DNA of 10,361 nucleotides from Nitrospirales bacterium (lineage in GTDB: Bacteria > Nitrospirota > Nitrospiria > Nitrospirales > UBA8639). Each line of letters starts with the position of its first letter. The stretch's first letter is position 1. The notes under the pieces are model-generated. The model worked only from the letters and a program-made list of their open reading frames with translations, searched no databases and had not been told where the DNA came from. A program made the position numbers and the translations under genes. Location: assembly GCA_021604265.1 (NCBI GenBank), contig BQIY01000045.1:1-10361 (forward strand), read 5' to 3'. Positions 1-6,856 of the stretch are shown here, one piece after another.

Positions 1-775
1 CGCAATGGATCAGCCTACGATGGATGGTATTAATACCTACTTCGTCAGCAAGGCTACTGCAACCACTGGCTTAAAGGTGGCTCTCTCCGGTGTGGGTGGT
101 GATGAACTGTTCGGTGGATACCCATCTTTTCGGGATGTGCCGTTGTTGGCACGTCGTCTGCGTTATTGTCCACACCGGTTAGGCAGGATGTTGAGAGAAG
201 TATTAGCACCGATCATAGCTCGACTCACATCGCCCAAATACGCTGGCATATTGGAATATGGCGGTAGCATAACGGGCGCATACTTGTTGCGTCGAGCTTT
301 GTACATGCCTTGGGAAATACCGTTTTTAATTGACAGGGATATGGCTACGGCCGGATTCGAGGCCCTCGACGTGACGACAGAACTGGATGCAATCGTTGCT
401 GATATCGAATCACCCTGGGAGCAGGTGATGGCCCTGGAACATGCAATCTATCTTCGAAATTGCCTGTTGCGCGACGCCGATTGGGCGGGCATGGCCCATT
501 CTCTTGAAATACGGACACCGCTGGTGGATGTGGAACTGTTTAAAAAACTTGCGGATTTACGTCGTTCCAGTATCGATATCTCCAGGGTCGACAAGCGCGA
601 TTGGGCTTTAGCTACCAATAATCCATTGCCTGATGATCAAATCAATCGTACCAAGTCTGGTTTCAACGTGCCCGTTCGTGAGTGGCTACAAGGTGCATCA
701 GGTAAACAAAAGGTACCCCGAGGTTTAAGAGGCTGGGCCCAGGAAATTGCTACAGATTTCTTGGTGAATAATTGA
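1..775 (+). CDS. asnB: Asparagine synthetase-like amidotransferase, C-terminal part (5' end outside window)
   Basis: The frame is open from the first base, so the true start lies upstream; base 1 is the last base of a codon and the ATG at 5 is internal. The visible part is the ATP-dependent synthetase domain. It shows SGVGGDELFGGY near nt 86-121, a typical AsnB signature, then RDADWAGMAHSLEIRTPLVD near nt 470-530 and RTKSGFNVPVREWL near the end, both hallmarks of the AsnB C-terminal domain. The N-terminal glutaminase domain and the SGG pyrophosphate-binding loop would be upstream. The family transfers glutamine-derived ammonia to an AMP-activated carboxyl group. Paralogues in polysaccharide loci are thought to amidate uronic acids or act on other sugar carboxyls rather than make free asparagine; that role here is inferred from the glycosyltransferase neighbours. 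The frame is intact to TGA at 773-775. Family assignment is firm, substrate unknown. Confidence 0.93.
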   Translation, partial: AMDQPTMDGINTYFVSKATATTGLKVALSGVGGDELFGGYPSFRDVPLLARRLRYCPHRLGRMLREVLAPIIARLTSPKYAGILEYGGSITGAYLLRRALYMPWEIPFLIDRDMATAGFEALDVTTELDAIVADIESPWEQVMALEHAIYLRNCLLRDADWAGMAHSLEIRTPLVDVELFKKLADLRRSSIDISRVDKRDWALATNNPLPDDQINRTKSGFNVPVREWLQGASGKQKVPRGLRGWAQEIATDFLVNN

Positions 776-778
776 GGC

Positions 779-833
779 TATTAGTAAGGTCTTTCAACTC
801 ATGACTACAACTGTACTTGTATGCTTACTGATA
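779..833. repeat. Imperfect inverted repeat just after the amidotransferase stop
   Basis: TATTAGTAAG (779-788) can pair with CTTACTGATA (824-833) over ten positions, nine Watson-Crick and one G-U, around a 35-base loop. It starts four bases after the stop codon. The stem is AT-rich and no T-run follows directly, so it is a poor intrinsic terminator; it could be an mRNA-processing or stabilising hairpin, or chance. The pairing is seen; a function is not. Confidence 0.3.
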
Positions 834-843
834 TTTCGGAATT

Positions 844-876
844 TGAATATTGACAGTGATCAGTTTTTAATATTCA
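844..876. promoter_or_regulatory. Perfect 8-bp inverted repeat overlapping a TTGACA box; possible operator/promoter
   Basis: TGAATATT (844-851) and AATATTCA (869-876) are perfect reverse complements separated by 17 bases, with the palindrome TGATCA (857-862) inside. TTGACA, a perfect sigma-70 -35 hexamer, occupies 850-855 and overlaps the left arm. The best -10 candidate, TATTCA at 871-876, lies 15 bases downstream and matches TATAAT at only three positions, so the promoter call is weak. This is the only gap over 100 bases between confident stop and start codons, and it precedes a long co-directional gene series, which makes a regulatory site plausible. The symmetry could equally be a chance AT-rich palindrome. 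Confidence 0.3.
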
Positions 877-921
877 GGTGTTCGGTAAATACGTTGTGTC
901 TTTTTTATCTCCCATCAAATT

Positions 922-2181
922 ATGCATGACAACTCAATTCGATCACTGATGCGCATCTTGCACATCGTATCGACACTGTCACCTGCTTCCGGTGGTCCCA
1001 CGCAGGTTCTGAAGGGTCTTGCCAAAGCGCAGAGCGTTGTGGGTCACGAAGTGACGGTTTGCACTACCAATCGAGATAACCCGGTTCAACAGAAGTTGCC
1101 GGATAGTTATTTTCAGATGTTCTACTCTGGTCAGGTAACCCTGAAAGTATTTCCTGTAAATTTCACACCCTTGCTGTTCTCTCCCGGACTGGCGCACTGG
1201 TTACGGAAAAGCATTCAATCATTCGATATTGTCCATGTTCACGGTCTGTACCGCTTTCCACCAACCTTTGCTGCGGCTCAGGCACGCAAGCAAAATGTGC
1301 CGTACATCATACGTCCACACGGTTCAATCGATCCCTACCTGTACGATAAAAGTTCACGTAATGTTCGACTTAAACGTTTGTATGAACGCTGGTTCGATAT
1401 ACCGAATCTTCATGGGGCGGATGCCATTCATTACACTGCTGCAGAGGAACGTGATCGTGTGGGATTCCTGAATCTGCGTGCGCCATCATTTGTTGTTCCA
1501 AACGGTTTGGACTGGACACCCTACGAATCCCTGCCGTCACGCGGTGCGCTGCGTACCCGTTACAACCTGGGTGAGTCGCCGGTCGTACTGTTCCTGGGTC
1601 GATTGCATTTCAAAAAGGGACTGGATCTATTGATCCCGGCCTTCGATAAGGTGCGTCAGACAATTACCGATGCGAAGTTGGTGATAGTTGGCCCGGAGAA
1701 CGACAGCTATGGCGAGAAGGTTCGAAGCTGGGTGCGTGATCGCGGTTTGGATGAGTCAGTCCATTTCATCGGGTCGTTACATGGAGAGGATGTCGTTCAG
1801 GCGTACGTGGATGCTGATGTGTTCGCGTTGCCTTCGTACACGGAGAACTTTGGTATGACAGTGGCAGAGGCGATGGCCTGCAAGTTGCCGGTCGTTATAT
1901 CCGATCAAGTAAACATTCACGCCGAAGTTAGCCAGGCGGGTTCAGGGCTTGTCACCGCCTGCGATGCAGATGAGATCGCGGCTGCTCTTGAAGTGTTATT
2001 ACGCGCACCTGAACGACGCACTGCGATGGGGACGGCGGGTCGCCGACTCGTGCAAGATCGTTATACCTGGCCGAGGATTGTGGACTCATTAACGAAGGAA
2101 TACGAAACGATTATCGAACGACATCGAGCGGGTCTTGATGTGAATGATCGTGTAGTTCCGATATCCGTGGACAGACCATAA
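922..2181 (+). CDS. GT4-family glycosyltransferase (GT-B fold)
   Basis: Predicted cytoplasmic, retaining glycosyltransferase that adds a sugar from a nucleotide donor to a lipid-linked or growing polysaccharide acceptor. The N-terminal Rossmann half opens with MRILHIVSTLSPASGGP, with HVHGLYRF and RPHGSIDPYL further on. The C-terminal half has FLGRLHFKKGLDLL and the E-x7-E motif in TENFGMTVAEAMA (E308 and E316 from the ATG at 922), followed by KLPVVIS, all typical of GT4. The 419-residue length is near the family norm. Coordinates give the longest ATG form; the ATG at 949 would place MRILHIV at the terminus, as is usual in the family, and may be the real start. Neither has a clear Shine-Dalgarno sequence. 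Donor and acceptor cannot be read from the sequence. It follows the 146-base gap and may be the first gene of a transcription unit. Confidence 0.9.
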   Translation: MHDNSIRSLMRILHIVSTLSPASGGPTQVLKGLAKAQSVVGHEVTVCTTNRDNPVQQKLPDSYFQMFYSGQVTLKVFPVNFTPLLFSPGLAHWLRKSIQSFDIVHVHGLYRFPPTFAAAQARKQNVPYIIRPHGSIDPYLYDKSSRNVRLKRLYERWFDIPNLHGADAIHYTAAEERDRVGFLNLRAPSFVVPNGLDWTPYESLPSRGALRTRYNLGESPVVLFLGRLHFKKGLDLLIPAFDKVRQTITDAKLVIVGPENDSYGEKVRSWVRDRGLDESVHFIGSLHGEDVVQAYVDADVFALPSYTENFGMTVAEAMACKLPVVISDQVNIHAEVSQAGSGLVTACDADEIAAALEVLLRAPERRTAMGTAGRRLVQDRYTWPRIVDSLTKEYETIIERHRAGLDVNDRVVPISVDRP

Positions 2182-2291
2182 TCGCCAAGCTGATTTTTAA
2201 GACTTACAAACTCACGAGAGTTCTCGCCGTTCCCGCCTGGAGGGTTGCACTAGGGCGTCACGGTACAGCGGCAGGCACGGAGCATGCATCC
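2181..2291 (+). other. Probable coding N-terminus of the FkbM methyltransferase, without an ATG, GTG or TTG start
   Basis: The frame of the downstream methyltransferase is open back to a TGA at 2145-2147. Its translation over 2190-2291 reads like a normal FkbM-family N-terminus: a basic and hydrophobic segment (KLIFKTYKL, then VLAVPAWRV), then RHGTAAGTEH at 2256-2285 leading directly into the ATG at 2292. The stretch has no in-frame ATG, GTG or TTG. Possible non-canonical starts are ATA 2178, ATC 2181 (about 8 bases after a GGAC), CTG 2190 and ATT 2193, all at or just beyond the TAA (2179-2181) of the preceding gene. Translation may therefore begin by coupling at a rare start codon, or a sequence error or start-codon mutation may be present. 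Confidence 0.55.
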
Positions 2292-2921
2292 ATGTTGCAA
2301 CACCTTGGTGCGATAGGCACTGTAGTGGATATCGGTGCCAACCGTGGCCAGTTTGCACTGGTAGCGCGACACTGTTATCCGTCTGCACACATTATTTCGT
2401 TCGAACCGTTGCCTGATCCTGCTGAAGTGTTCCGAGCCGTCTTTAATGATGATCGTACGGTTGTGCTTCATGAGGCAGCTATCGGCCCGGAGGAATCGCG
2501 CTGCGTGATGCATGTTTCAGGTCATGATGATTCATCGTCGTTGTTGTCCATATCTGCTTTGCAATCGAAGATATTTCCAGGTACGGCAGAGGTTTCGACA
2601 ATTGAGGTTCAGGTTGCACCATTGGAGAATTTCATACAGCCGGATGACATCATACGCCCTGCGCTATTGAAACTGGATGTGCAAGGCTACGAATTTGAGG
2701 CTCTTGTCGGTAGTGAGTCACTATTGTCGCGATTCGATTTTATATATTGTGAATGTTCGTTTGTCGAGTTGTACACGGGGCAGAAGTTGGCCGCGGATGT
2801 GGTCGACTGGTTGTCATCCAGAGGATTTGAAATCAAGGGGATGTATAACTCGACCTATGATGCTGACGGTCAATCGGTACAAGCTGATATCCTCTTTCAG
2901 CGAAGCTGGTTGCGAGTGTGA
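2292..2921 (+). CDS. FkbM-family SAM-dependent methyltransferase
   Basis: Predicted O-methyltransferase that transfers a methyl group from S-adenosylmethionine to a hydroxyl, probably on a sugar of the polysaccharide. Seen in order from the ATG at 2292: motif I VVDIGANRGQFAL (D13), SAM-ribose acidic motif SFEPLPD (E38), and the FkbM signature LKLDVQGYEFE (D129), then FIYCECSFVELY. These define the FkbM family clearly. Starting at 2292 leaves only 12 residues before motif I, unusually few, and the upstream in-frame sequence extends the protein to about 243-246 residues, a normal family length; the true start is therefore probably near 2181-2193. The stop TGA (2919-2921) overlaps the GTG start of the next gene in a GTGA junction, implying translational coupling. 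The methylated position is unknown. Confidence 0.88.
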   Translation: MLQHLGAIGTVVDIGANRGQFALVARHCYPSAHIISFEPLPDPAEVFRAVFNDDRTVVLHEAAIGPEESRCVMHVSGHDDSSSLLSISALQSKIFPGTAEVSTIEVQVAPLENFIQPDDIIRPALLKLDVQGYEFEALVGSESLLSRFDFIYCECSFVELYTGQKLAADVVDWLSSRGFEIKGMYNSTYDADGQSVQADILFQRSWLRV

Positions 2922-4198
2922 AAATTCTTGTTTACGGGATTAACTTTTACCCGGAGTCCATTGGGGTCGGAAAATTTACCGGTGAAATGTCTGCATGGTT
3001 GTCATTGCAAGGAAATGAATTACGTGTTGTTACGGCACCACCTTACTATCCCAACTGGCATCTATATGAAGGGTTTAAGAATCGATGGCGGTTAGAGAAA
3101 AGCGAAGGTGCCGACGATTCGTCGAAATTCGATATCTGGCGTTGTCCATTGTGGGTTCCGTCGAAACCGTCCGGATTAACTCGTATTCTGCATCTTGCGA
3201 GTTTCGCATTGAGTAGTTTTCCAGTGATGATGCGACAGATATTCTGGAAACCGGATGTGGTCTGGGCAGTCGAGCCGGCATTTGTTTGCGCACCCGCCGC
3301 GTGGCTGACGGCGAAATTATCTGGAGCCAGTAGTTGGTTGCATGTGCAGGATTTTGAAATGGATACAGCATTGAATCTTGGATTAATACGCTCGGCATGG
3401 TTCAAGCGACTTGCCATTAATCTTGAACATTGGCTGATGAAAAAATTTGATCGGGTTTCTACGATTTCGGCCGGGATGTTACAGAATCTGACAGATAAAG
3501 GTGTGGAGTCAGGCCGGCAGATATTGTTTCCGAATTGGGTTGATGTTGATGCCATCAAACCCATGACGGGAGTGAATAATTTTCGTGAACAATCAGATTG
3601 GGGCGACGATACTGTTGTGCTTTTGTATGCCGGTAACATGGGAGAGAAGCAGGGATTGGAGTTATTGGTCAAGGCCGCAGGAATCCTGGAAGAGAGGGAG
3701 GTGCGACAAGAACTACCCGGCAAGTCGATTCGGTTTTTACTGTGTGGTGATGGTATGGCTAAGGATCGACTACAGAAGATGGCATCGGGTTTGAATATGA
3801 TCCACTGGTTACCTTTACAACCTATAGATAAGTTAAACGAGCTGCTGAATTGTGCAGATATACATTTGCTTCCTCAATCTGCAAGTGTGGCGGACCTGGT
3901 TATGCCATCAAAACTGACCGGAATGTTGGCCAGTGGTCGGCCAACAATAGCGACGACACACTCGGAAACGGAGGTATATCGGGTAGTTAACAACTGTGGC
4001 ATCGCTGTGTTGCCGGATAATGTATCGACACTTGTTGAGGCAATCGTGGCGTTGGCAAACGATCCTGAAAGACGACAGAAGTTGGGGCGAGCAGCGCGTC
4101 GTTACGCGGAAGAAAATCTGGACAAGGAGACGATACTTCGTGACTTCGAGTCGGAACTGTATGAATTGGTTAACAAGAAAAATATTAGGGCAATATGA
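2918..4198 (+). CDS. WcaI-like GT4 glycosyltransferase
   Basis: The first residues, MKILVYGINFYPESIGVGKFTGEM, read closely like the N-terminus of the colanic acid glycosyltransferase WcaI and relatives in many exopolysaccharide loci. TAPPYYPNW, RCPLWVPSKPSGL and HLASFALSSFP are further family signatures. The C-terminal half carries LLYAGNMGEKQGLELL and ADLVMPSKLTGMLASGRPTIAT, the donor-site region in this subfamily, where the usual GT4 E-x7-E pair is altered. Length is 426 residues, near the usual 400-430. It starts at GTG 2918, in a four-base overlap with the methyltransferase stop, so it is probably translated by coupling. It likely adds one sugar to the lipid-linked repeat unit at the inner membrane. 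WcaI of Escherichia coli works in colanic acid assembly, but the linkage made here cannot be inferred. Moderate hydrophobic stretches near residues 90-110 suggest peripheral membrane contact. Confidence 0.9.
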   Translation: MKILVYGINFYPESIGVGKFTGEMSAWLSLQGNELRVVTAPPYYPNWHLYEGFKNRWRLEKSEGADDSSKFDIWRCPLWVPSKPSGLTRILHLASFALSSFPVMMRQIFWKPDVVWAVEPAFVCAPAAWLTAKLSGASSWLHVQDFEMDTALNLGLIRSAWFKRLAINLEHWLMKKFDRVSTISAGMLQNLTDKGVESGRQILFPNWVDVDAIKPMTGVNNFREQSDWGDDTVVLLYAGNMGEKQGLELLVKAAGILEEREVRQELPGKSIRFLLCGDGMAKDRLQKMASGLNMIHWLPLQPIDKLNELLNCADIHLLPQSASVADLVMPSKLTGMLASGRPTIATTHSETEVYRVVNNCGIAVLPDNVSTLVEAIVALANDPERRQKLGRAARRYAEENLDKETILRDFESELYELVNKKNIRAI

Positions 4199-4230
4199 GT
4201 ATGTCGACTCGTAAGTTCTCATTGAAGTGA
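4195..4230 (+). CDS. Possible bridging mini-ORF (11 aa) between two glycosyltransferase genes
   Basis: ATG at 4195 overlaps the TGA of the WcaI-like gene in an ATGA junction and is preceded by AGGG at 4187-4190. The frame encodes MSMSTRKFSLK and stops at TGA 4228-4230. That stop overlaps a GTG (4227) in frame with the next gene in a GTGA junction. The mini-ORF thus spans nearly the whole gap and could pass ribosomes from one gene to the next. The peptide has no recognisable function, and such short frames arise often by chance. Confidence 0.2.
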   Translation: MSMSTRKFSLK

Positions 4231-4247
4231 CAGGAGTGCTTGGAGAT

Positions 4248-5837
4248 ATGGAATCCGTGTTCAAACCCAAGCACTGGCCGTTATGGATACTGGCGGCAAG
4301 TCTGTTGTTGTTCGAATCCTGGCGATTATTTGATTTTTTTCTCGCATTCGATGGTTGGGGGCGTGTTCCGTTAATCAGTTTTTTGATCGTTCTACTGTTC
4401 TTCAAGCCATTACTGGAGGCTGGTATACGACTTGGCATGGTGCCGTTTATTGCAAATCCAATAATGTCTCCCGCACGAAACGGACATCGAGTCGCGGTGG
4501 TGACGACATTTGTGCCGGGCAAGGAATCCCTGGATGTGCTTGAGAATACATTGAAGGCGTTAGTCTCATTGAGTTATACGCACGACACCTGGGTACTGGA
4601 CGAGGGTAACGAACTCCGCGTCCGGCAGTTATGCGAAAGCCTTGGCGCCAAGCACTTTTCCCGGTTGGGACATGCGGAATATCAGGGTGAGGACGGGCGT
4701 TATAAAAGTGGTACCAAGTATGGCAACTACAACGCATGGCTTGATGCAGTGGGTGTTGAGGAATACGAGTTTCTATATGCCTTTGATACCGATCATATTC
4801 CTTGCGAAGGTTATATCGACTGGACCATCGGTTGCTTTACGGACGATAGCGTCGGATATGTCCAGGTCGCAGATGATTATTACAACCAGGCGGAGTGCCT
4901 GGTCGCACGAGGCGCACGGGAGCCACATTTGGTTCGTAACGGAATAACTCAACGATTCTATTATCGGCTGGGTATGCCGATTATTACCGGTAGCCACAAC
5001 ATCCATCGCATTGCGGCGCTTCAGCAGGTTGGTGGATTCGCGGTGCATGATGCGGACGATATGTTACTTACCTATGAATATCGTGCTTCAGGTTGGCGAG
5101 GTGAATTTGTGCCGGAGGTACTTGCCAAGGGACGTGTGCCAACAACCTGGTATGACTATCTTTTCCAACAGATGCGCTGGGCGCGATCGCAAGTCGATAT
5201 TAAACGCAAACGATATCCCGATCTGGCTGCAAAGCTGGACTGGAAGAGCAAGCTGGTTGCCGGGCTAAATGGCGCCAGTTTTTCCAATGCCCTTGCCTGG
5301 GTGTTTGTGTTTCTGGTGATCATTTATCTCTCTTTATCGGGGGTCAAAGTCACGGAAAGACCCGTTCAGTTTCTACTGCAGATCGTGGAACTTACCGCCG
5401 TGTTGCTGGTTCCTGCCGGGTTGCTACGGCTTTATCTGCTGAAAGGCAGCGATAAACCTCAATATTTTTCTATGGGTATATTGATGTCATTGGTTCGGTG
5501 GCCATTTGTATTATTTGCCGTGGTGCAGGGAATTTTTGGGATTTCGGTCAAGTACACCGTAACTCCCAAGCTGGACAAGGCGCGACCAGGTACATGGCTT
5601 ATCTTGCTGGTGCATGGGCCAATATTGTTTTTACTAATAAGCAGTACGGTTGTTGGCTACAAAATGCACAACCAACTGGATAGCTTTGTTCCGTGTCTCG
5701 TCGCTATATATGCAACGGTGATATTGACTATTGTTGCGTGGTCGAGTCGCTTTGAATGTAATCAATCATTGAAATTCCCAATATCGCGAATGCTCTTCGA
5801 CAGCGAACATCCATCTGCAACGGTTGAAACTTCCTGA
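4248..5837 (+). CDS. Membrane GT2 glycosyltransferase, cellulose/hyaluronan synthase-like
   Basis: Predicted inner-membrane, possibly processive glycosyltransferase. From the ATG at 4248: two N-terminal hydrophobic segments (about residues 8-25 and 36-56), a cytoplasmic GT2 domain opening with VAVVTTFVPGKESLDVLENTL, the DxD motif in FDTDHIP (D180, D182), TGSHNIHR, VHDADDMLLTYEY (D270/D271 as likely base region), and QQMRW, the QxxRW signature (Q307, R310, W311). Several C-terminal membrane helices follow, near residues 345-365, 375-400, 412-435, 452-475 and 482-503. QxxRW with multiple helices is the layout of BcsA, NodC and HasA-type synthases; no PilZ domain is present, so direct c-di-GMP control through it is not expected. 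The start was chosen because AGGAG (4232-4236) lies upstream of 4248; GTG 4227 and GTG 4236 are in-frame alternatives. The polymer made is unknown, and single-sugar transfer cannot be excluded. Confidence 0.88.
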   Translation: MESVFKPKHWPLWILAASLLLFESWRLFDFFLAFDGWGRVPLISFLIVLLFFKPLLEAGIRLGMVPFIANPIMSPARNGHRVAVVTTFVPGKESLDVLENTLKALVSLSYTHDTWVLDEGNELRVRQLCESLGAKHFSRLGHAEYQGEDGRYKSGTKYGNYNAWLDAVGVEEYEFLYAFDTDHIPCEGYIDWTIGCFTDDSVGYVQVADDYYNQAECLVARGAREPHLVRNGITQRFYYRLGMPIITGSHNIHRIAALQQVGGFAVHDADDMLLTYEYRASGWRGEFVPEVLAKGRVPTTWYDYLFQQMRWARSQVDIKRKRYPDLAAKLDWKSKLVAGLNGASFSNALAWVFVFLVIIYLSLSGVKVTERPVQFLLQIVELTAVLLVPAGLLRLYLLKGSDKPQYFSMGILMSLVRWPFVLFAVVQGIFGISVKYTVTPKLDKARPGTWLILLVHGPILFLLISSTVVGYKMHNQLDSFVPCLVAIYATVILTIVAWSSRFECNQSLKFPISRMLFDSEHPSATVETS

Positions 5838-5894
5838 CGGTTATTTATGCATGGTTGTTCTTTAAGCCCATCTGAATCAAACGGTAGCCAATGA
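5835..5894 (+). other. In-frame open extension after the synthase-like gene's TGA, ending in an ATGA overlap with the next gene
   Basis: After the TGA at 5835-5837 the same frame stays open for 18 codons and stops at TGA 5892-5894, which overlaps the next gene's ATG (5891) in an ATGA junction. An in-frame ATG at 5847 would encode MHGCSLSPSESNGSQ. The arrangement could mark an older stop position, with the present TGA as a newer truncation, or a reinitiation frame. No protein motif is visible in it. Confidence 0.2.
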
Positions 5895-6817
5895 AACCGG
5901 GCGTATCGGTTGTGATGATATTTCGAGATGAAGAACAGTTTATTGCTGGTGCACTGGCGAGTGTGCTTAATCAGCAGTATACCGATTGGGAACTTATCCT
6001 CGTGGATGATGGTTCCATTGACAACAGTAAGAAAATTGCGCTGAAGGTGTTGGAAAAGGTCACACAGCCGGTCGTCTATTTGAGCCATCCGAAAAATGAG
6101 AATCGCGGTATGAGTGCATCAAGGAAGCTCGGTGTCGCCAACAGTCATGGGAAGGCTATTGGGTTTCTCGATGCTGACGATGTTTGGGAAACACAAAAGC
6201 TAAATGAACAGATTGATATTCTAAGACGCTTCCCTGAGATTTCCGCGGTATACGGACGCACACTGATTTGGAATAGCTGGCAAGGGGATTCAGCAAGACC
6301 CGCGAGCGACACCAGGACAGATGACTTTTTCTACGATCTCGGTGTTGAACCCGATCAGGTTGCCAACTCTGAAACGTTATTTCATTTGTTGTTGGAAAAT
6401 CAATGTCAGTCTCCAACAACATGCAACATTCTGTTTCGTCGAGAATTCTTTGATCGATCCCGTTTCGTCGATGCTTTTACAGGTATGTACGAAGACCAGG
6501 TTCTATATTTTCAGTTGTTTGCTGAGGAATCAGTGTATGTGGCAGGAAAGGTATGGGCCAGGTACCGGCAACATGACGATAGCGAGGTAGCGCGACATGA
6601 GTCTGCCAATGAATATTTCAGTGGCCGTTTGATGCTGCTTGAATGGCTCTCGGATTATGTCGAAAACTTACCCCGGCAAAAATCGTCTTTGAAGGGTGCA
6701 GTTCGAAAGACGTTATTTGCATATCGATACCCCCGGTTAGCCGCGTCTATTCGGAATCCATCCGGTATTCCAAAACGCATCGCATCAAGGTGTCGAAGAC
6801 TCTTTGAGATCGCCTGA
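5891..6817 (+). CDS. GT2-family glycosyltransferase (GT-A fold), sibling A
   Basis: Soluble GT2 glycosyltransferase of 308 residues. It opens with the usual first strand VSVVMIFRDEEQFI, then ALASVLNQQYTDWELILVDDGS (D39, D40 in the nucleotide-binding strand), NRGMSASRKLG, and the metal-binding FLDADDVW (D94, D96, D97). Downstream it has YGRTLIWNSW, a cysteine-containing segment (QSPTTCNILFRREFF), YEDQVLYFQLF in the acceptor/base region, and YRQHDDS near the C-terminus. The same series recurs in the genes at 6857 and 9609, so the three form one subfamily. No membrane helix is seen, so it is probably cytoplasmic or peripheral. A weak GGTAG (5883-5887) precedes the ATG. The stop TGA is followed in frame by 13 sense codons that lead into the next GT2 gene. 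Sugar specificity cannot be read from the sequence. Confidence 0.9.
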   Translation: MKPGVSVVMIFRDEEQFIAGALASVLNQQYTDWELILVDDGSIDNSKKIALKVLEKVTQPVVYLSHPKNENRGMSASRKLGVANSHGKAIGFLDADDVWETQKLNEQIDILRRFPEISAVYGRTLIWNSWQGDSARPASDTRTDDFFYDLGVEPDQVANSETLFHLLLENQCQSPTTCNILFRREFFDRSRFVDAFTGMYEDQVLYFQLFAEESVYVAGKVWARYRQHDDSEVARHESANEYFSGRLMLLEWLSDYVENLPRQKSSLKGAVRKTLFAYRYPRLAASIRNPSGIPKRIASRCRRLFEIA

Positions 6818-6822
6818 TATTC

Positions 6823-6845
6823 CTGCACTTTTGAATTTTGTGCAG
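6823..6845. repeat. Small inverted repeat between two GT2 genes
   Basis: CTGCAC (6823-6828) and GTGCAG (6840-6845) are perfect reverse complements around an 11-base AT-rich loop. The hairpin starts five bases after the TGA at 6815-6817 and ends 11 bases before the next ATG. It lacks a T-run, so it is not a convincing terminator. It could affect stop-codon efficiency or translation of the downstream gene, or be chance. Confidence 0.3.
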
Positions 6846-6856
6846 CGCATAAGTTG

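Noticed and set aside
922..948. The nine codons before ATG 949 as a signal or regulatory peptide
   Set aside because: They show no hydrophobic or other feature; this is simply an ambiguous start choice for the GT4 gene.
3046..3723. Long reverse-strand open frame (225 codons)
   Set aside because: It lies wholly inside the WcaI-like gene, has no recognisable motif and its translation is rich in Ser, Arg and Cys as expected for an antisense shadow.
3908..4522. Reverse-strand open frame (204 codons) spanning the junction of two glycosyltransferase genes
   Set aside because: It is antisense to two well-supported genes, shows no domain signature, and would cross an operon junction on the opposite strand.
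6815..6845. TGA followed by a hairpin, considered as a selenocysteine codon with SECIS element
   Set aside because: The stem is only six pairs with an AT-rich 11-base loop and lacks the conserved apical G/U features of bacterial SECIS; GT2 enzymes are not known selenoproteins.
6823..6845. CTGCAC/GTGCAG hairpin as a rho-independent terminator
   Set aside because: Short stem, large loop and no following T-run; it lies inside a tightly spaced pair of related genes.
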